DNA of 64,000 nt, taken from the NCBI GenBank assembly GCA_018894105.1, contig CM032125.1, positions 35,077,032-35,141,031 of the forward strand, in the 5' to 3' direction. Origin of the DNA: Jacaranda mimosifolia (lineage: Eukaryota > Streptophyta > Magnoliopsida > Lamiales > Bignoniaceae). The translations under genes and the position numbers were made by a program. Position 1 is the first letter of the stretch. Each line of letters starts with the position of its first letter. Under the pieces are notes generated by a model. That model saw only the letters and a program-made list of their open reading frames with translations. It ran no database searches and was not told the origin of the DNA. This document shows, in pieces, positions 1-10,847 of the stretch.

Positions 1-2454
1 TATTATTAGCAATTCATTACTTGAACTGCAATACTTACAATACCTAGATCTCAGTTATAATGATTTCAATTATGCTCCTATTCCTGAGTTCATTGGTTCA
101 CTCAGTGAATTGCGGCATCTCAATCTTGTAGAAGCTAATTTCAGTGGACCAATCCCATATCATTTGGGCAACCTAACCAAGTTGTCATATCTTGATCTTC
201 ATCTCAATTCAAATTGCCATAGCAAAAGCCTTGATTGGATCTCTCATCTTCATTCACTTGAATATCTTGATCTCAGTTCTATAAACCTCTCAAATGCAAC
301 CAATTGGTTACAAGCAATCAACAAATTGGCCTTCATAAAAGAATTACGTGTGTCTGATAGTAAGCTACCAGATATCCCTCCTGCTTCCCTACCCTCAATC
401 AATGGTTCCACTCCTCTTGCCGTAATTGATCTTTCATTCAACTATTTTGAGATCTCCACTTTGGCATTAATCAATTGGTTCTCCAACTTCAGTAGTATTG
501 GTCTCACTTCTATTGATCTCAGTGATAACAATATGCCAGGTCCCATTCCCGATATTTTTGAGGACATGACATCACTTGCATCTCTCAGTCTCTTTGGAAC
601 AGGTCTTGAAGGTGGAATTCCAAAATATTTTGGGAATATGAGCAGTTTAATAAGTTTAGGTTTGAGTTACAATAATTTGACTGGAGAGTTTTCTGAGCTA
701 ATGATGAATTTGTCTGGGCCTCTGGAGAAAAACCTGGATTCCCTTTTGTTGGCTAGGAATAGAATGAGTGGATCGTTCTATAATATGTCGAGGTTTTCAT
801 CCTTAGTCATATTGATACTTTCAGCAAATCAATTGAATGGGTCTATTCAAGAAGGCTACCTAAACTTACCCCATCTTTCTGCACTAGATTTGTCTTCGAA
901 CCCATCTCTTACAGTGAAGTTCAGCGCTCACTGGGTTCCTCCTTTCCTTTCCACCTATTTCAATTGTTTTTGGAGGGATGCAAATTAGGACCACATTTCC
1001 CTTTGTGGCTCAAAACGCAAAAAAAAATTGTTTTCATTGATATATCTAGTACTGGAATCTCGGGCATCTTTCCTAGTTGGTTTGGTGACATTAGTTCTCA
1101 ACTTTCATATCTAAACGCATCAAATAACCAATTGAATGGTGTCCTTCCCCACTTATCCTCTAGTGTTCCAAGGATACTACTGGATCTATCAAGAAACAAA
1201 ATTTCGGGTTCAATCAATCCTTTGTGTCATACTGGAGACTTGGAGTTCATTGACCTCTCAGATAACCTATTATCGAACCAAATTCCCGATTGTTTTACTC
1301 ATTTTAAGGGGTTAGAATTTCTTAACTTAGCAAACAATAACTTTTCTGGGAAGCTACCTCATTCATTTGGCTCGTTGAGTGCCCTTTATTTCTTGCACTT
1401 ACGCAACAATAGTTTTTCTGGAGGACTTCCCACTTCTATGGAAAATTGCACAAACTTGATGGTGATTGACATGGGAGAAAATAGATTGACTGGAAAAATA
1501 CCTGCTTGGATTGGAGAGAGATTTTCACAGTTGAAGGTTCTAATCCTACGTTCCAATAAGTTTTACGGTAGCATACCTTCAAACCTATGTGGTCTAGTAA
1601 ATGTTCAAATTTTAGACCTCTCCGCCAACAAGATTTCTGGAGTTATACCAAATTGTGTACATAAATATATTGCGATGACTGAGAAACTAAATGAAAGTAT
1701 GCCGTTCATCACTGATTCGTTGATATATGCAATTCAATTTTCATATCCGAGTGAATTCGATGAAATGCAAACTGCATATTTCATGTGGAAAGGATTGGAG
1801 GTCCAGTACACAAATAATTTGGGTCTTGTGAAAGTAATTGATCTTTCAAGTAATTATTTATCTGGTGGAATCCCTTCGAAAATCACAAAATTAGTTGGTT
1901 TGGTCCAATTAAACCTTTCCACAAACAATTTGATTGGACCTATTCCTAACAACATTGGTGAGTTGAAGTCGTTGGATTCTCTTGATTTTTCACGAAACCA
2001 CCTCTCAGGCAGTATTCCAATAAGCCTTGGTGAATTGAGCTTCCTTGGAGTCTTGAATTTGTCCTACAACAACTTATCTGGCAGAATTCCTCCAAGCCCT
2101 TAAATGCTAACTTTTGATGAGTCAGCATACATGGGTAATTTAGGTCTGTGTGGGATTCCACTCAATGAATCTTGCCCAGGAGATGAATCTCATCAAGATT
2201 CAAATTCCAATGTTGATGACAATAATCCAATGAGCAAAGCGGAATATGATGATGATGGGTTTATAACTAGAGAATTCTACATCGCCCTAGGACTTGGTTT
2301 TATTGTTGGATTTTGGGGAATCTTTGGAACAATATTGTTCAATAAGGCAACGAGATATGCATTTTTCAAGGCGTACAACATTGTTGAAGACTTCATATAT
2401 GTAAGGGTGGAGCTTACTAACACTCGTTTGCAGAGATATTTCCAAAATGGGTAG
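1..2454 (+). pseudogene. EIX-type LRR receptor-like protein, copy 1 (5'-truncated by window edge; frameshift plus stop)
   Basis: Reading frame 2 is open from the left edge and encodes tandem plant-type LRRs (LxxLxLSxNxLxGxIP). At about 935-965 the frame shifts: the motif HWVPPF is followed by a wrong-frame tail, and the LRRs resume in frame 1 (EGCKLGPHFPLWL). Frame 1 runs through more LRRs and a non-LRR island (about 1675-1800) to a TAA at 2101-2103, where a Gln codon (CAA) is the likely original. The same frame then continues through the capping domain (GNLGLCGIPL), an acidic stretch, one membrane helix (FYIALGLGFIVGFWGIFG) and a short basic tail ending in a stop at 2452-2454. There is no kinase domain, so this is an RLP, a cell-surface immune-receptor class that works with SOBIR1-type kinases. 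A stretch of about 170 bp of LRR coding present in copy 2 (around 7757-7930) is missing here. A young pseudogene is the best call; a sequencing error at either site cannot be excluded. Confidence 0.88.
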
Positions 2455-3320
2455 GTGTTTATTTCAATCTCCAATTATGGTAGGCTTTGTCCCTTAATAA
2501 TACACTAATCTACATTACATTGTTTATGTCTTATGCTGGTGATTTCGGGTAGTAGAAAAAGTTGAAGTGATTTTCATGAGTTTAGAATCTCAAATAATTG
2601 GGTGTTTTATCCTTTGCATTTTAAATATTTTTAATTTCTTTCTACTACAAGAATCGTGTTAGTGTTCCTTTGGAGAATACCACAGGAAGTGGCCTTTCTT
2701 GTTGGCTTGTATTAATAATCCAGGTTACTAAAGTCTTATGTCTTAAGAGTTGGCTCTTATTTAGAATGAGAAATTCAATTCTGTCTCTATACATTCATCT
2801 GTCGGCTAACGTAGTTTAGCTCTTCTGAAATATGAAGAGATATTGCAACACTCTAACATATAGAAAAATATATTGTTTCCAATATCTAAAAAGAATATAC
2901 TGATTTAAATATGAGAAAACACTGCACATGACAGTTAACAAACTCACTTTTGGCATGCATGCATTTTAAAAAAGAGTAAAAGATCAAAACTGTAAATAAT
3001 ATTTACTAAAACAAAAAAATTGAGACCAATTCTCAAATTATAAGGCTAAAAAAATATGGAATACATGTTATTTATTACTGAAGAAATAATGCATTTGAAA
3101 ATAACCCCTTTGATTTTTACTTTTTTTTTCAAAATTATAATTATTGTGTTATTAAAGATGTTTTTTAAAATTAAAGTTTAGGCGTCTCTCTTAATTTTGA
3201 AAATCATGCATTTGGAAAATGTGAACCATTAACTTTAAAAATCAAATTTTTGTCTAACTTATTTCTTCCATTAATAAAAATATGCCTCATGATTACCCAA
3301 TGAGTTCCGTGAAAGTTATG

Positions 3321-3355
3321 TTTTTCTTTTTCTTTTTCTTTTTCTTTTTCTTTTT
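3321..3355. repeat. (CTTTTT)n microsatellite
   Basis: About six tandem hexamers of CTTTTT followed by a short C run; read directly. Confidence 0.95.
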
Positions 3356-4064
3356 CCCCCCTAAAGTACAAGGATGGGGGTGTTTTAGAATTCAAATAAA
3401 ATTTTATTACAATTTTTAATAGAAAGTATCATAAGAGATATCTTAATTTCTCAAATATCCTAACCAAAAAAAAAGAAGAAGTTAATATCAAAAGTTAAAG
3501 TCTCAATTAGCACTTAGTTCCACCATGGCTGACAAGACTGGCAACCGAATATTGTGGTGGATTATAATTATTTTTCAGGCCAAGTATTGCAAGATTACTA
3601 TTTCACCAATCTTTTGTCATTCTGTTTCAAGTTTTAACAGAACATTTGTAGTTTTATCATTTTCTTATACTGAGGTAGATGAGACATCTGATATTATTAA
3701 AAAGTATGGTAGGTTTTATTATATTTTAGAGAGGAAATGGTTTAGTGAAGAAAACTTTATTAGAGGGTCAAATTGTGGCAATGACATGCAAATTTACCAA
3801 CAATTTTATTATCTACGGTCAAGTCTGGCAACTTCTATCACAAAATAATTATAAAAAGTGATAAGAAGTTGAATCACATTTACTGTTCATTCTTTATTTC
3901 ATCTATCTCCTCTCTCTTGTACCGAGTTGAGAGACTTAGTGTGAAAATTGAACCAACTTATTTAATGATGTTGGAATTCTGTAAAATTTGTATTCTACAT
4001 GTGAAACATCTTACCCAACCATATTTATGTTTTGCAATGTCCAACAACATGAATATTTTTTAAG

Positions 4065-4330
4065 ACATTTTCAAAATGATTGAGTGTTTCTTCAATTTTC
4101 AATTATGCAAAATTTTATTTTTTAGTAATACGCTGATCTACGTTACATTTTCTATATATTCTGCAGTGATTTCACTAGTCCCAATACTTGAAGCAATTTT
4201 CAGGAGCTTAGAATCTCAAACAAAAGGGTGTTTTATCTTTTACATTTTGGATATTTTGTGATTTGTTTTTATTATAAGAATTAAGCTCTTTTGTGTTCCC
4301 TAAGAAAACAGAGTGCACTCTGTTTTGCTA
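4065..4330 (+). repeat. Orphan copy of the RLP 3' flanking sequence
   Basis: This stretch resembles the sequence just after the stop codons of RLP copy 1 (2450-2660) and copy 2 (9560-9770): a TTCAATTTCCAATTATG-like start, then an ATCTACNTTACATT-like block, then a GTTTTATCnTTnCATTTT block. No RLP coding lies immediately upstream, so it looks like the surviving tail of a third, deleted RLP copy. Confidence 0.6.
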
Positions 4331-5219
4331 ACATTGAAGGTGCTATTTGGTAATCATTTTTGTACTCAATGGCTTTATAGCTCTCTATAAAATACTTGGT
4401 GGAAAATATACTGCTGGACGTGATTCCGAAGAAATCTTATTTTGGTCTCCTCTACAGTGCATTTTGTGGCCCTTTCATTTTTTTAATATTCTCTAATATT
4501 TATGTAATATACAGGCAATGCTTCTGATCTGGGTGTCACTTTTTGTCATTGTTTTCCAATTTCTTCTTTGTTTCATCTTAAATAAGGCTAAGTCAAGTCT
4601 TCCCTACATTCTCTATGGCTAAATTTTGCTCAGGAAATCTATTCCGAATATACTAAAACTTGTTTTGCAGATAGATTAATAGCTTTATTCCCTTAACTAG
4701 TTCACTAATAAAAATTGATCAAACAACTTATTACAATTGCTAGAGTCTCTGCTTCTATGTCTGAAATCGTTTTGCGAGAAGATCATATCCCTCTTACCTC
4801 TCTAATATAATTTCTTTTGAGTTACAATGGATCACTTTATCTAGTGACTAGTGTCCAAAAAAAAAAAAAAATCTTTGTGTCAATTATACAAAAACTATTG
4901 AGAATGTCACTAAATTCTAAAGTCGTCATTTTAATTTGCCAAGTAATATAATCTCTTGTACTTAAATTTTTCAATTCTTTTAACCAAATTATTAAATGTA
5001 ATTTTATGACTGGTTAGGACTAGGTAATTTGAGAAATGTATAATGATACCTTAGCTTAATGTCAAACAACTTAAAACTTATCAAAAAGAAAAAGCTTGCA
5101 AAAATTAATTACTTTCAAGATTTCACCCACGATTAAATTATTAAATCAATTGATTAAGCAAATCGGATCACCCGTCAAAAAAAAAAAAAAAAGATTAAGC
5201 AAATCGGATCCTACCTCTT

Positions 5220-5239
5220 CCCCCCCCCCCCCCCCCCCC
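5220..5239. repeat. 20-bp poly-C tract
   Basis: Uninterrupted run of 20 C between a CT-rich segment and GCTTTCTTC; an A-tract lies about 40 bp upstream. Such a long G/C homopolymer is rare in AT-rich plant DNA and its length is prone to assembly error. Confidence 0.9.
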
Positions 5240-5836
5240 GCTTTCTTCTTTTCCTTCCTCGTTCCTCTTCTTTTTCCTAGTCAGTGCTTAGTGTGTCCTA
5301 TTTAGGGGTCAACATTTCTTTTTTTATCTTTTTTTTTATAAATTTCTTTATGGGCCAATTTAATTATATATATTATGCAAATCTTACTTGCCCTTTTTTA
5401 TTTTTCTTCCCCGTCGACACTTCTTGCTTTCTCTTTTGGGGCCAACGAATTAAATTACTTATCCGGTCTTCGTTATCCATTTTATTTTATTTTCCTTCCA
5501 CATTATTGTTCCCTGTTGTCTCTTTTGGGGCCAACTTAATTATTATTCAAGTCTTCCCTGCATAAAGTCCATGAAAGAGATAAGATCATCCCCAATTATA
5601 ATTCAGCGTATTATCTTTCTCCACTTTACTTTCATCCCATCTGTGCAAGCTTTGCAAACGATTACTCGAATGAAGTTCTTTCAGCTTCTTCCTTTGTTAC
5701 TAGTTTTTTTACTAGTAAGCTTGGGGTCCGTCCTTGGACAATCTCTATAAGCAACAAGTAGTAGTAGAGTTAGGTGCTTGGAGAGAGAGAGAGAGAGAAG
5801 CTCTTCTCAAGTTCAAAGACAAGCTTTTTGATGATG

Positions 5837-6461
5837 TCTCTTTGAGCAAGAGCTAAAGTAGCTCCTAATAATACTGTGATTATGCCTATCAACGAGATTA
5901 AATTCATTATATAAGGTATAACTATAAAAAGAGGAAGAAAGCCAGCTACAAGAAAAATCCCCGCTGCTACCATAGTAGCAGCATGTATAAGAGCCGAAAT
6001 AGGAGTGGGTCCCTCCATAACATCAGGTAACCATACATGAAGGGGAAATTGTGCAGATTTAGCAACTGCACCGGCAAATAATAAAGCAGCACACAAAATA
6101 ACAAATGGAGAATTTACTTCATTATTATAAATCAAGTTATTGAATATTTCGAATAAATCCCGAAATTCAAAACTACCTATTATCCAATAAAAACCTAAAA
6201 TTCCTAATAATAAACCAAAATCCTCTACACGATTAGTTACAAACGCTTTTTGACAAGCATTTGCCGCAGGAGATCGTGTGAACCAAAACCCTATTAATAG
6301 ATAGGAACATATTCCAACCAATTCCCAAAAAATACAAATTTGTATCAAATTCGAACTAGTAACTAATCCCAACATGAAAGTACTGAAAAAACTCATATAA
6401 GCAAAAAATTTCAAGTACCCCTGATCGTGAGCCATATAATTATCACTATAAATATGAATCA
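5837..6461 (-). pseudogene. ndhF: Nuclear plastid DNA insertion (NUPT): internal fragment of ndhF
   Basis: The minus strand encodes an internal part of plastid NDH subunit F. It contains [20 protein letters not shown], the stretch [19 protein letters not shown], and [20 protein letters not shown], ending with [11 protein letters not shown]. In plastids NdhF is a proton-pumping membrane subunit of the NDH-1 complex; here it has no start, no end and carries substitutions. It sits inside RLP copy 2 between FDD and DGRLASW codons, and GATG is present at both junctions (5833-5836 and 6462-6465). That indicates a short target duplication or microhomology repair. The open minus-strand frame extends into RLP sequence at both ends, which is accidental. 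Confidence 0.93.
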
Positions 6462-6607
6462 GATGGCCGGCTTGCTTCCTGGGGTAATGAAGAAAATAAA
6501 AGGGACAGGTCACAGGATTGGATCTTCATAGCCCCATACAAAAAGATGGTACTTATGTTTCTCTAAAAGGTACAATTAGTGCTTCATTACTTGAACTGAA
6601 ACACTTA

Positions 6608-7037
6608 GGCCTTGTTTGCTTAGCTTGATTAGGTGTGATACATACCTAATCAAGCATCTTCTAATGTTTGCTTCAATTGATAAAAGCCCTTAATAAATTA
6701 TAGGCCCTACATTATTTATTGTTGCTTTTGGAAAATGGATCAAGTGGGGAAGGCTTGATTATGTGTGATAAATATTAAAAAATTTAACAAGGTCTATTTT
6801 TTATCTTATTTTCAATTAAATCATGATCCTAAAAATGAAAAAGAACGAGAAAATTATGAAAAACTTATTAAAAAAGGTAAAGGATATAATAGTAAATTTA
6901 TATATTATATTTTAATTTATTTATATACTAATCATACCAACCAAATATAAAATTAAAATATTCTATCCTAATGAGGTTAAAATGTATTGTTTTTTTATTC
7001 ATCACTTATAATCACATCATTCCAAGCAAACGAGCCC
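6608..7037. mobile_element. PIF/Harbinger-type MITE (430 bp) inside RLP copy 2
   Basis: Termini GGCCTTGTTTGCTTAG and, on the other strand, GGGCTCGTTTGCTTGG form imperfect inverted repeats. The element is flanked by TTA at 6605-6607 and 7038-7040. Removing it and one TTA restores the LRR reading frame (ELKHL joined to QYLNL), which fixes the boundaries. TTA/TAA duplications with GGGC...GTTTG termini are typical of Tourist/Harbinger MITEs. No transposase is encoded. Confidence 0.9.
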
Positions 7038-8156
7038 TTACAGTATTTGAACCTTAGTTTGAATGATTTAAATTATGCCCATGTTCTTGAGTCTATTGGT
7101 TCACTCCAGTGAATTGCAACATCTCAATCTTGCTGATACTAATTTAAGTAACCTATCAAAGTTGTTACATTTTGATCTCGGTTACAATTTGAATTGCTAT
7201 AGCCAAAGCCTTGATTGGGTCTCTCATCTTCACTCACTTGAATATCTTGATCTTAATTCTACGAGCCTTTCAAATGCAACTAGTTGGTTACAAGCAATAA
7301 GCAAATTGACCTCCATAAAAGAATTACATGTGTTTAATAGTAACCCACAAGAATTACATGTCAGGTCCCATTCCTGATGTCTTCGAAAACATGACATCAC
7401 TTGCATCTCTCACTCTTCTTAGAACTGGTCTTGAAGGTGGTATGCCTAAATATTTTGAAAATATGAGCAATTTAACACGTTTAAATCTGGGTTGAAACAA
7501 TTTGACCGAAAAGCTTTCTGAGCTAATGATAAATTTGTCCGGGCCTATAGAGAAAAACTTACAATATCTTTCGCTGGATGCAAATGGAATAACTGAGTCA
7601 TTCTCTAATATGGCGAGTTTTTTATCCTTGAAGGGATTGAAGCTCGGGAGAAGTCAACTGAACGGCTCCATTCAAAAGGGCTACCTAGGATTACCCCATC
7701 TTCTTAGGCTAGATTTGCCTAAAGGCCAACTTACATGTCCAGTGCCTGACCTGTGATTTTCTTCATCATTGCAAGAATTATACCTAAACTACAGTAAGTT
7801 CAGTGGAACTTTAAATGAAAGCATTGAGCGACTATGCAAGCTGAAAATTCTGTTTATTGGTTCAAACCTCTTTGAAGGCATATTAACGGAGGCCTTTATG
7901 CCCAACCTATCTCGATTACAAATATTGGATTATCTTTGAACCCATCGTTTGTAGTGAAGTTCAACCCTCACTGGATTCCTCCTTTCCAACTACAGTTATT
8001 GATCTTGTGGGAATGCAAATTAGGACCACACTTCCCTTTGTCGCTCAAAACACAGAAAGAACTTTTTTATATTGATATATCCGGTGTTGGAATCTCAAAC
8101 ATCATTCCTAGTTGGTTTGGGTTTGGTGGTGTAGCTTCCCAACTTGGACATCTACT

Positions 8157-8245
8157 TTGAAGGGCTGGAAAGCCTAGAAGTCCTCTTCCTCTGGGGAGCG
8201 AAGTCACTTCCGGATTCACTTCTTTTTGAGGGAAAGGCGCCGGGA
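8157..8245. other. GC-richer insertion of unknown origin in RLP copy 2
   Basis: Compared with RLP copy 1 (1105-1125), copy 2 carries about 90 extra bases between the codons for SQLGHL and ASNNQ-like sequence. The insert contains GGGGAGCGAAGTCACTTCC and GGGAAAGGCGCCGGG and is more GC-rich than its surroundings. The texture recalls plant mitochondrial DNA but it is too short for me to assign. Confidence 0.55.
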
Positions 8246-9561
8246 ATGCATCAAATAACCAATCATATAGTGTCTTTCCTCACTTTTCATTCTCCACCAT
8301 TTAAAGTTATTGGATCTATCAAGAAACAAGATTTCATGTTCAATCACTTTTTTTGTGCCATATTGGAGACTGGCAGTTCATCAATCTCTCAGACAACCTA
8401 TTATTGGACCAAATTCCTAACTGTTTTACTCAGTTTAAGGGGTAAAGTTTCTCAACTTAGCAAACAATGGCTTGTCAGGGAAGCTGCCTCAATCATTTGG
8501 CTCGCTAAGTGCCCTATCTTTGTTGCACTTAAGCAACAATAGTTTCTCGGGAAGAACTTCCCACATCTATGGCAAATTGCACAAAACTCGTCATGATTGA
8601 CATGGGAGGAGATAGATTGACTGGAAAAATACCAACTTTGATAGGAGAGAAATTTTCACACCTGAAAGTTCTAGTCCTACGTTTAAATGAGTTTTATGGA
8701 AGTATACCTACAAACTTGTGTGGCCTAGTTAGACCTCTCTTCCAACAACATTTTTGGAGTCATACCAAATTGTGTGCACAAATATATTGCCGTGACTCAG
8801 AAAGGAAATGAAAACATGCTGCTGGCCGTTTGTCCGAATAGTGTGTTGGGATATCCAATCCAAGAAACCTCCCAATTGCAAAGTGCGTATTTCATGCGGA
8901 AAGAAAATGAGATCAAGTACACAAACAATCTAGATCTTGTGAAACTAATTGATCTTTCAAGCAATATTTTATCAAGCGAAATTCCTTTACAGATCATAAA
9001 GTTAGTTGATTTGATTGGATTGAACTTTTCCACAAACAATTTGACTAGACCTCTTCCTAATAATATTGATGAGTTGAAATCCTCGAATTCTCTTGATTTT
9101 TCAAGAAACCACCTCTTAGGCAATATTCCAACAAGTCTAGGCAAATTGAACTTTCTTGGAACCTTGAATTTGTCCTAAAAACAATTTATTTGGCCGAAAT
9201 CCTCCGAGCCGTAAATTGCTGACTTTCGACAAGTCCACATATATGGGCAATTTAGGTCTGTTTGGCATTCTACTTAATAAATCTTACCCAGGAGATGAAC
9301 CTAATCAAGATTCAAATTCTAATGTTGATGGCATCAATACAATGAGCAAGAAAGAGTCCAAAGATAAGTTTATAACCAAAGGATTTTATATTGGGACTTG
9401 ATTTTATAGTTGGATTTTGGGGAATATTTTGAACAATATTGTTCAACAACGCACTGAGATTGTATTTCTCATGGTGTACGACACTGTTGATGTCTTCATT
9501 CGTGTATGTAAGAGTGGCGCTTACTAAGGATTGTCTGTGGAGACATTTCCAAAGTGGGTGA

Positions 9562-10847
9562 ATAAAATTTATTCAATTTCCAATTATGTTTTACTCTTTT
9601 TTTCCCCTAATACTCATGCACTGAGCATCATCTATACTATCCTCTACAGGTGATTCCCCCAGCTGCAACACTTGAAACTGCTTTCAGTCCCTAGTTTCAA
9701 CCAAATGTATGATTTTATATTGTGGAAAATTTGTGATCTCTTTCCAACTATAAGAAGCTCTTTTATTGTTCCTTCAGTGATCTAGTTTTTTCTTGTATCT
9801 TCCTACTGAAGGTGACGTCCAGCCCTGCACGCATTCTTTTGTGGAAAAAGAGAGAAAAGAAAGAGCAAAACAAAAGATCAAGCAGTCAGGTAGACTAGAC
9901 TAACCTGTATGCGTTTAAGTAGCTCACCAGTAGAGAGAAACTATGCATATTCTACCTGCAGTTTTATCTACTTGAAAAATTTTCTTTCTATTTTTCCAAA
10001 ACTGGTGCCATCTCTCATTTGGTTAGCTAGGTGAAAGATAATAATGTTTCTCGCTAACAGATTCTCTCTAATCCTAAAGCAGGATACACCAAGTTTCACC
10101 CATAAACCGAACACTCATCTAACTCAGTTTGGGAGATAGCTCACTTTTCATGTCTTGCCAAGTAACTCTTATTTAGGATGGCATCATGGTAAATATGATT
10201 CTATCTCAATTCCTAGCTCATTTTAGCTATGCTGAAATATCAGGAAAAATTTCAGCGACTTTTTTCAACATCAGCACAAACTTAGTGTGGTAATCACAGG
10301 ATATGTAACATTCAGCACTATTGTTCAGAAAATATGCAAAGAAAAAATTGGGAGGCAAAGACAAAGCATTCTCCAAATGGTAGACAGACTACATTGGTGC
10401 AGAAGGTGTAGGAGATATTATTAAAATGAAATTTCAAATTCAGTACATGAAGCAAACTTATCTCTTCTATGAATTAGTCAAGAAACAAGACTCAAATCTT
10501 TTTAGAAAAGCTGCACAAGAGGATCAAAACTTGCATTTACATATCAGATTTTAGAATTTACATTCCCGCAATTACAAATTTCTCTCATTTTATTGTCTAG
10601 CCAATATGTACAACACATGTCATCTGCACAGCCAGGGATGTTTGACAAAAAGCAATACTTACATTTATCGGAGTTGACTTCCTACAGCACTAGGACATTG
10701 CCAAAAGTATGGCCAGATCCTGCTATTAAACCAAGTAGTTTCAGTTTCAGAGCCATGCTAATTTATGTGATAAAATTGATTGACAAACAATTCTCCTAAA
10801 ATGTCAAAAAGAATATAAACACACTAATGCCATACCATGATACCAAA
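9562..10847. other. Intergenic: RLP copy 2 3' flank and RVE6 3' UTR side
   Basis: 9562-9770 matches the RLP 3' flank seen after copy 1. The remainder has no recognisable coding. The part nearest 10847 must include the 3' UTR of the minus-strand RVE6 gene; its polyadenylation site cannot be fixed by eye. The open frame at 10593-10799 is judged to be chance. Confidence 0.6.

Larger units (their letters stand above)
2455..5669. other. RLP intergenic region with repeated 3' flanks and simple repeats
   Basis: No convincing gene is present. 2455-2660 is the 3' flank of RLP copy 1. A second related 3' flank lies at 4065-4330 with no RLP coding in front of it. Simple repeats occur at 3321-3355 and 5220-5239. 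Short open frames at 3525-3848 and 3869-4261 have no recognisable domain. The last 100 bp (about 5560-5669) is presumably the promoter and leader of RLP copy 2. Confidence 0.6.
5670..9561 (+). pseudogene. EIX-type LRR receptor-like protein, copy 2 (degraded; interrupted by ndhF DNA and a MITE)
   Basis: ATG at 5670 opens a typical signal peptide (MKFFQLLPLLLVFLLVSLGS) that hits an in-frame TAA at 5748. Past it, the same frame encodes the LRR N-cap ([21 protein letters not shown]). A plastid fragment then interrupts it (5837-6461). The N-cap resumes at 6462 ([15 protein letters not shown]), and the first LRR (GTISASLLELKHL) is split by a MITE (6608-7037). Afterwards LRR fragments run in shifting frames to the capping region (GNLGLFGIL, about 9243) and a tail ending RHFQSG, stop 9559-9561. 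Further lesions: about 155 bp missing near 7365 relative to copy 1, a GC-richer foreign insertion of about 90 bp near 8157-8245, and several stops. It is clearly non-functional as a receptor, though transcripts could still exist. Confidence 0.92.

Noticed and set aside
3525..3848. 107-codon frame starting MADKTGNRILWW
   Set aside because: No domain, AT-rich codon use and no homologue in the window; chance frame.
5770..6513. 247-codon minus-strand frame as a nuclear NDH gene
   Set aside because: Only the middle matches ndhF. Both ends are antisense RLP sequence, with no plastid targeting and no natural start or stop.
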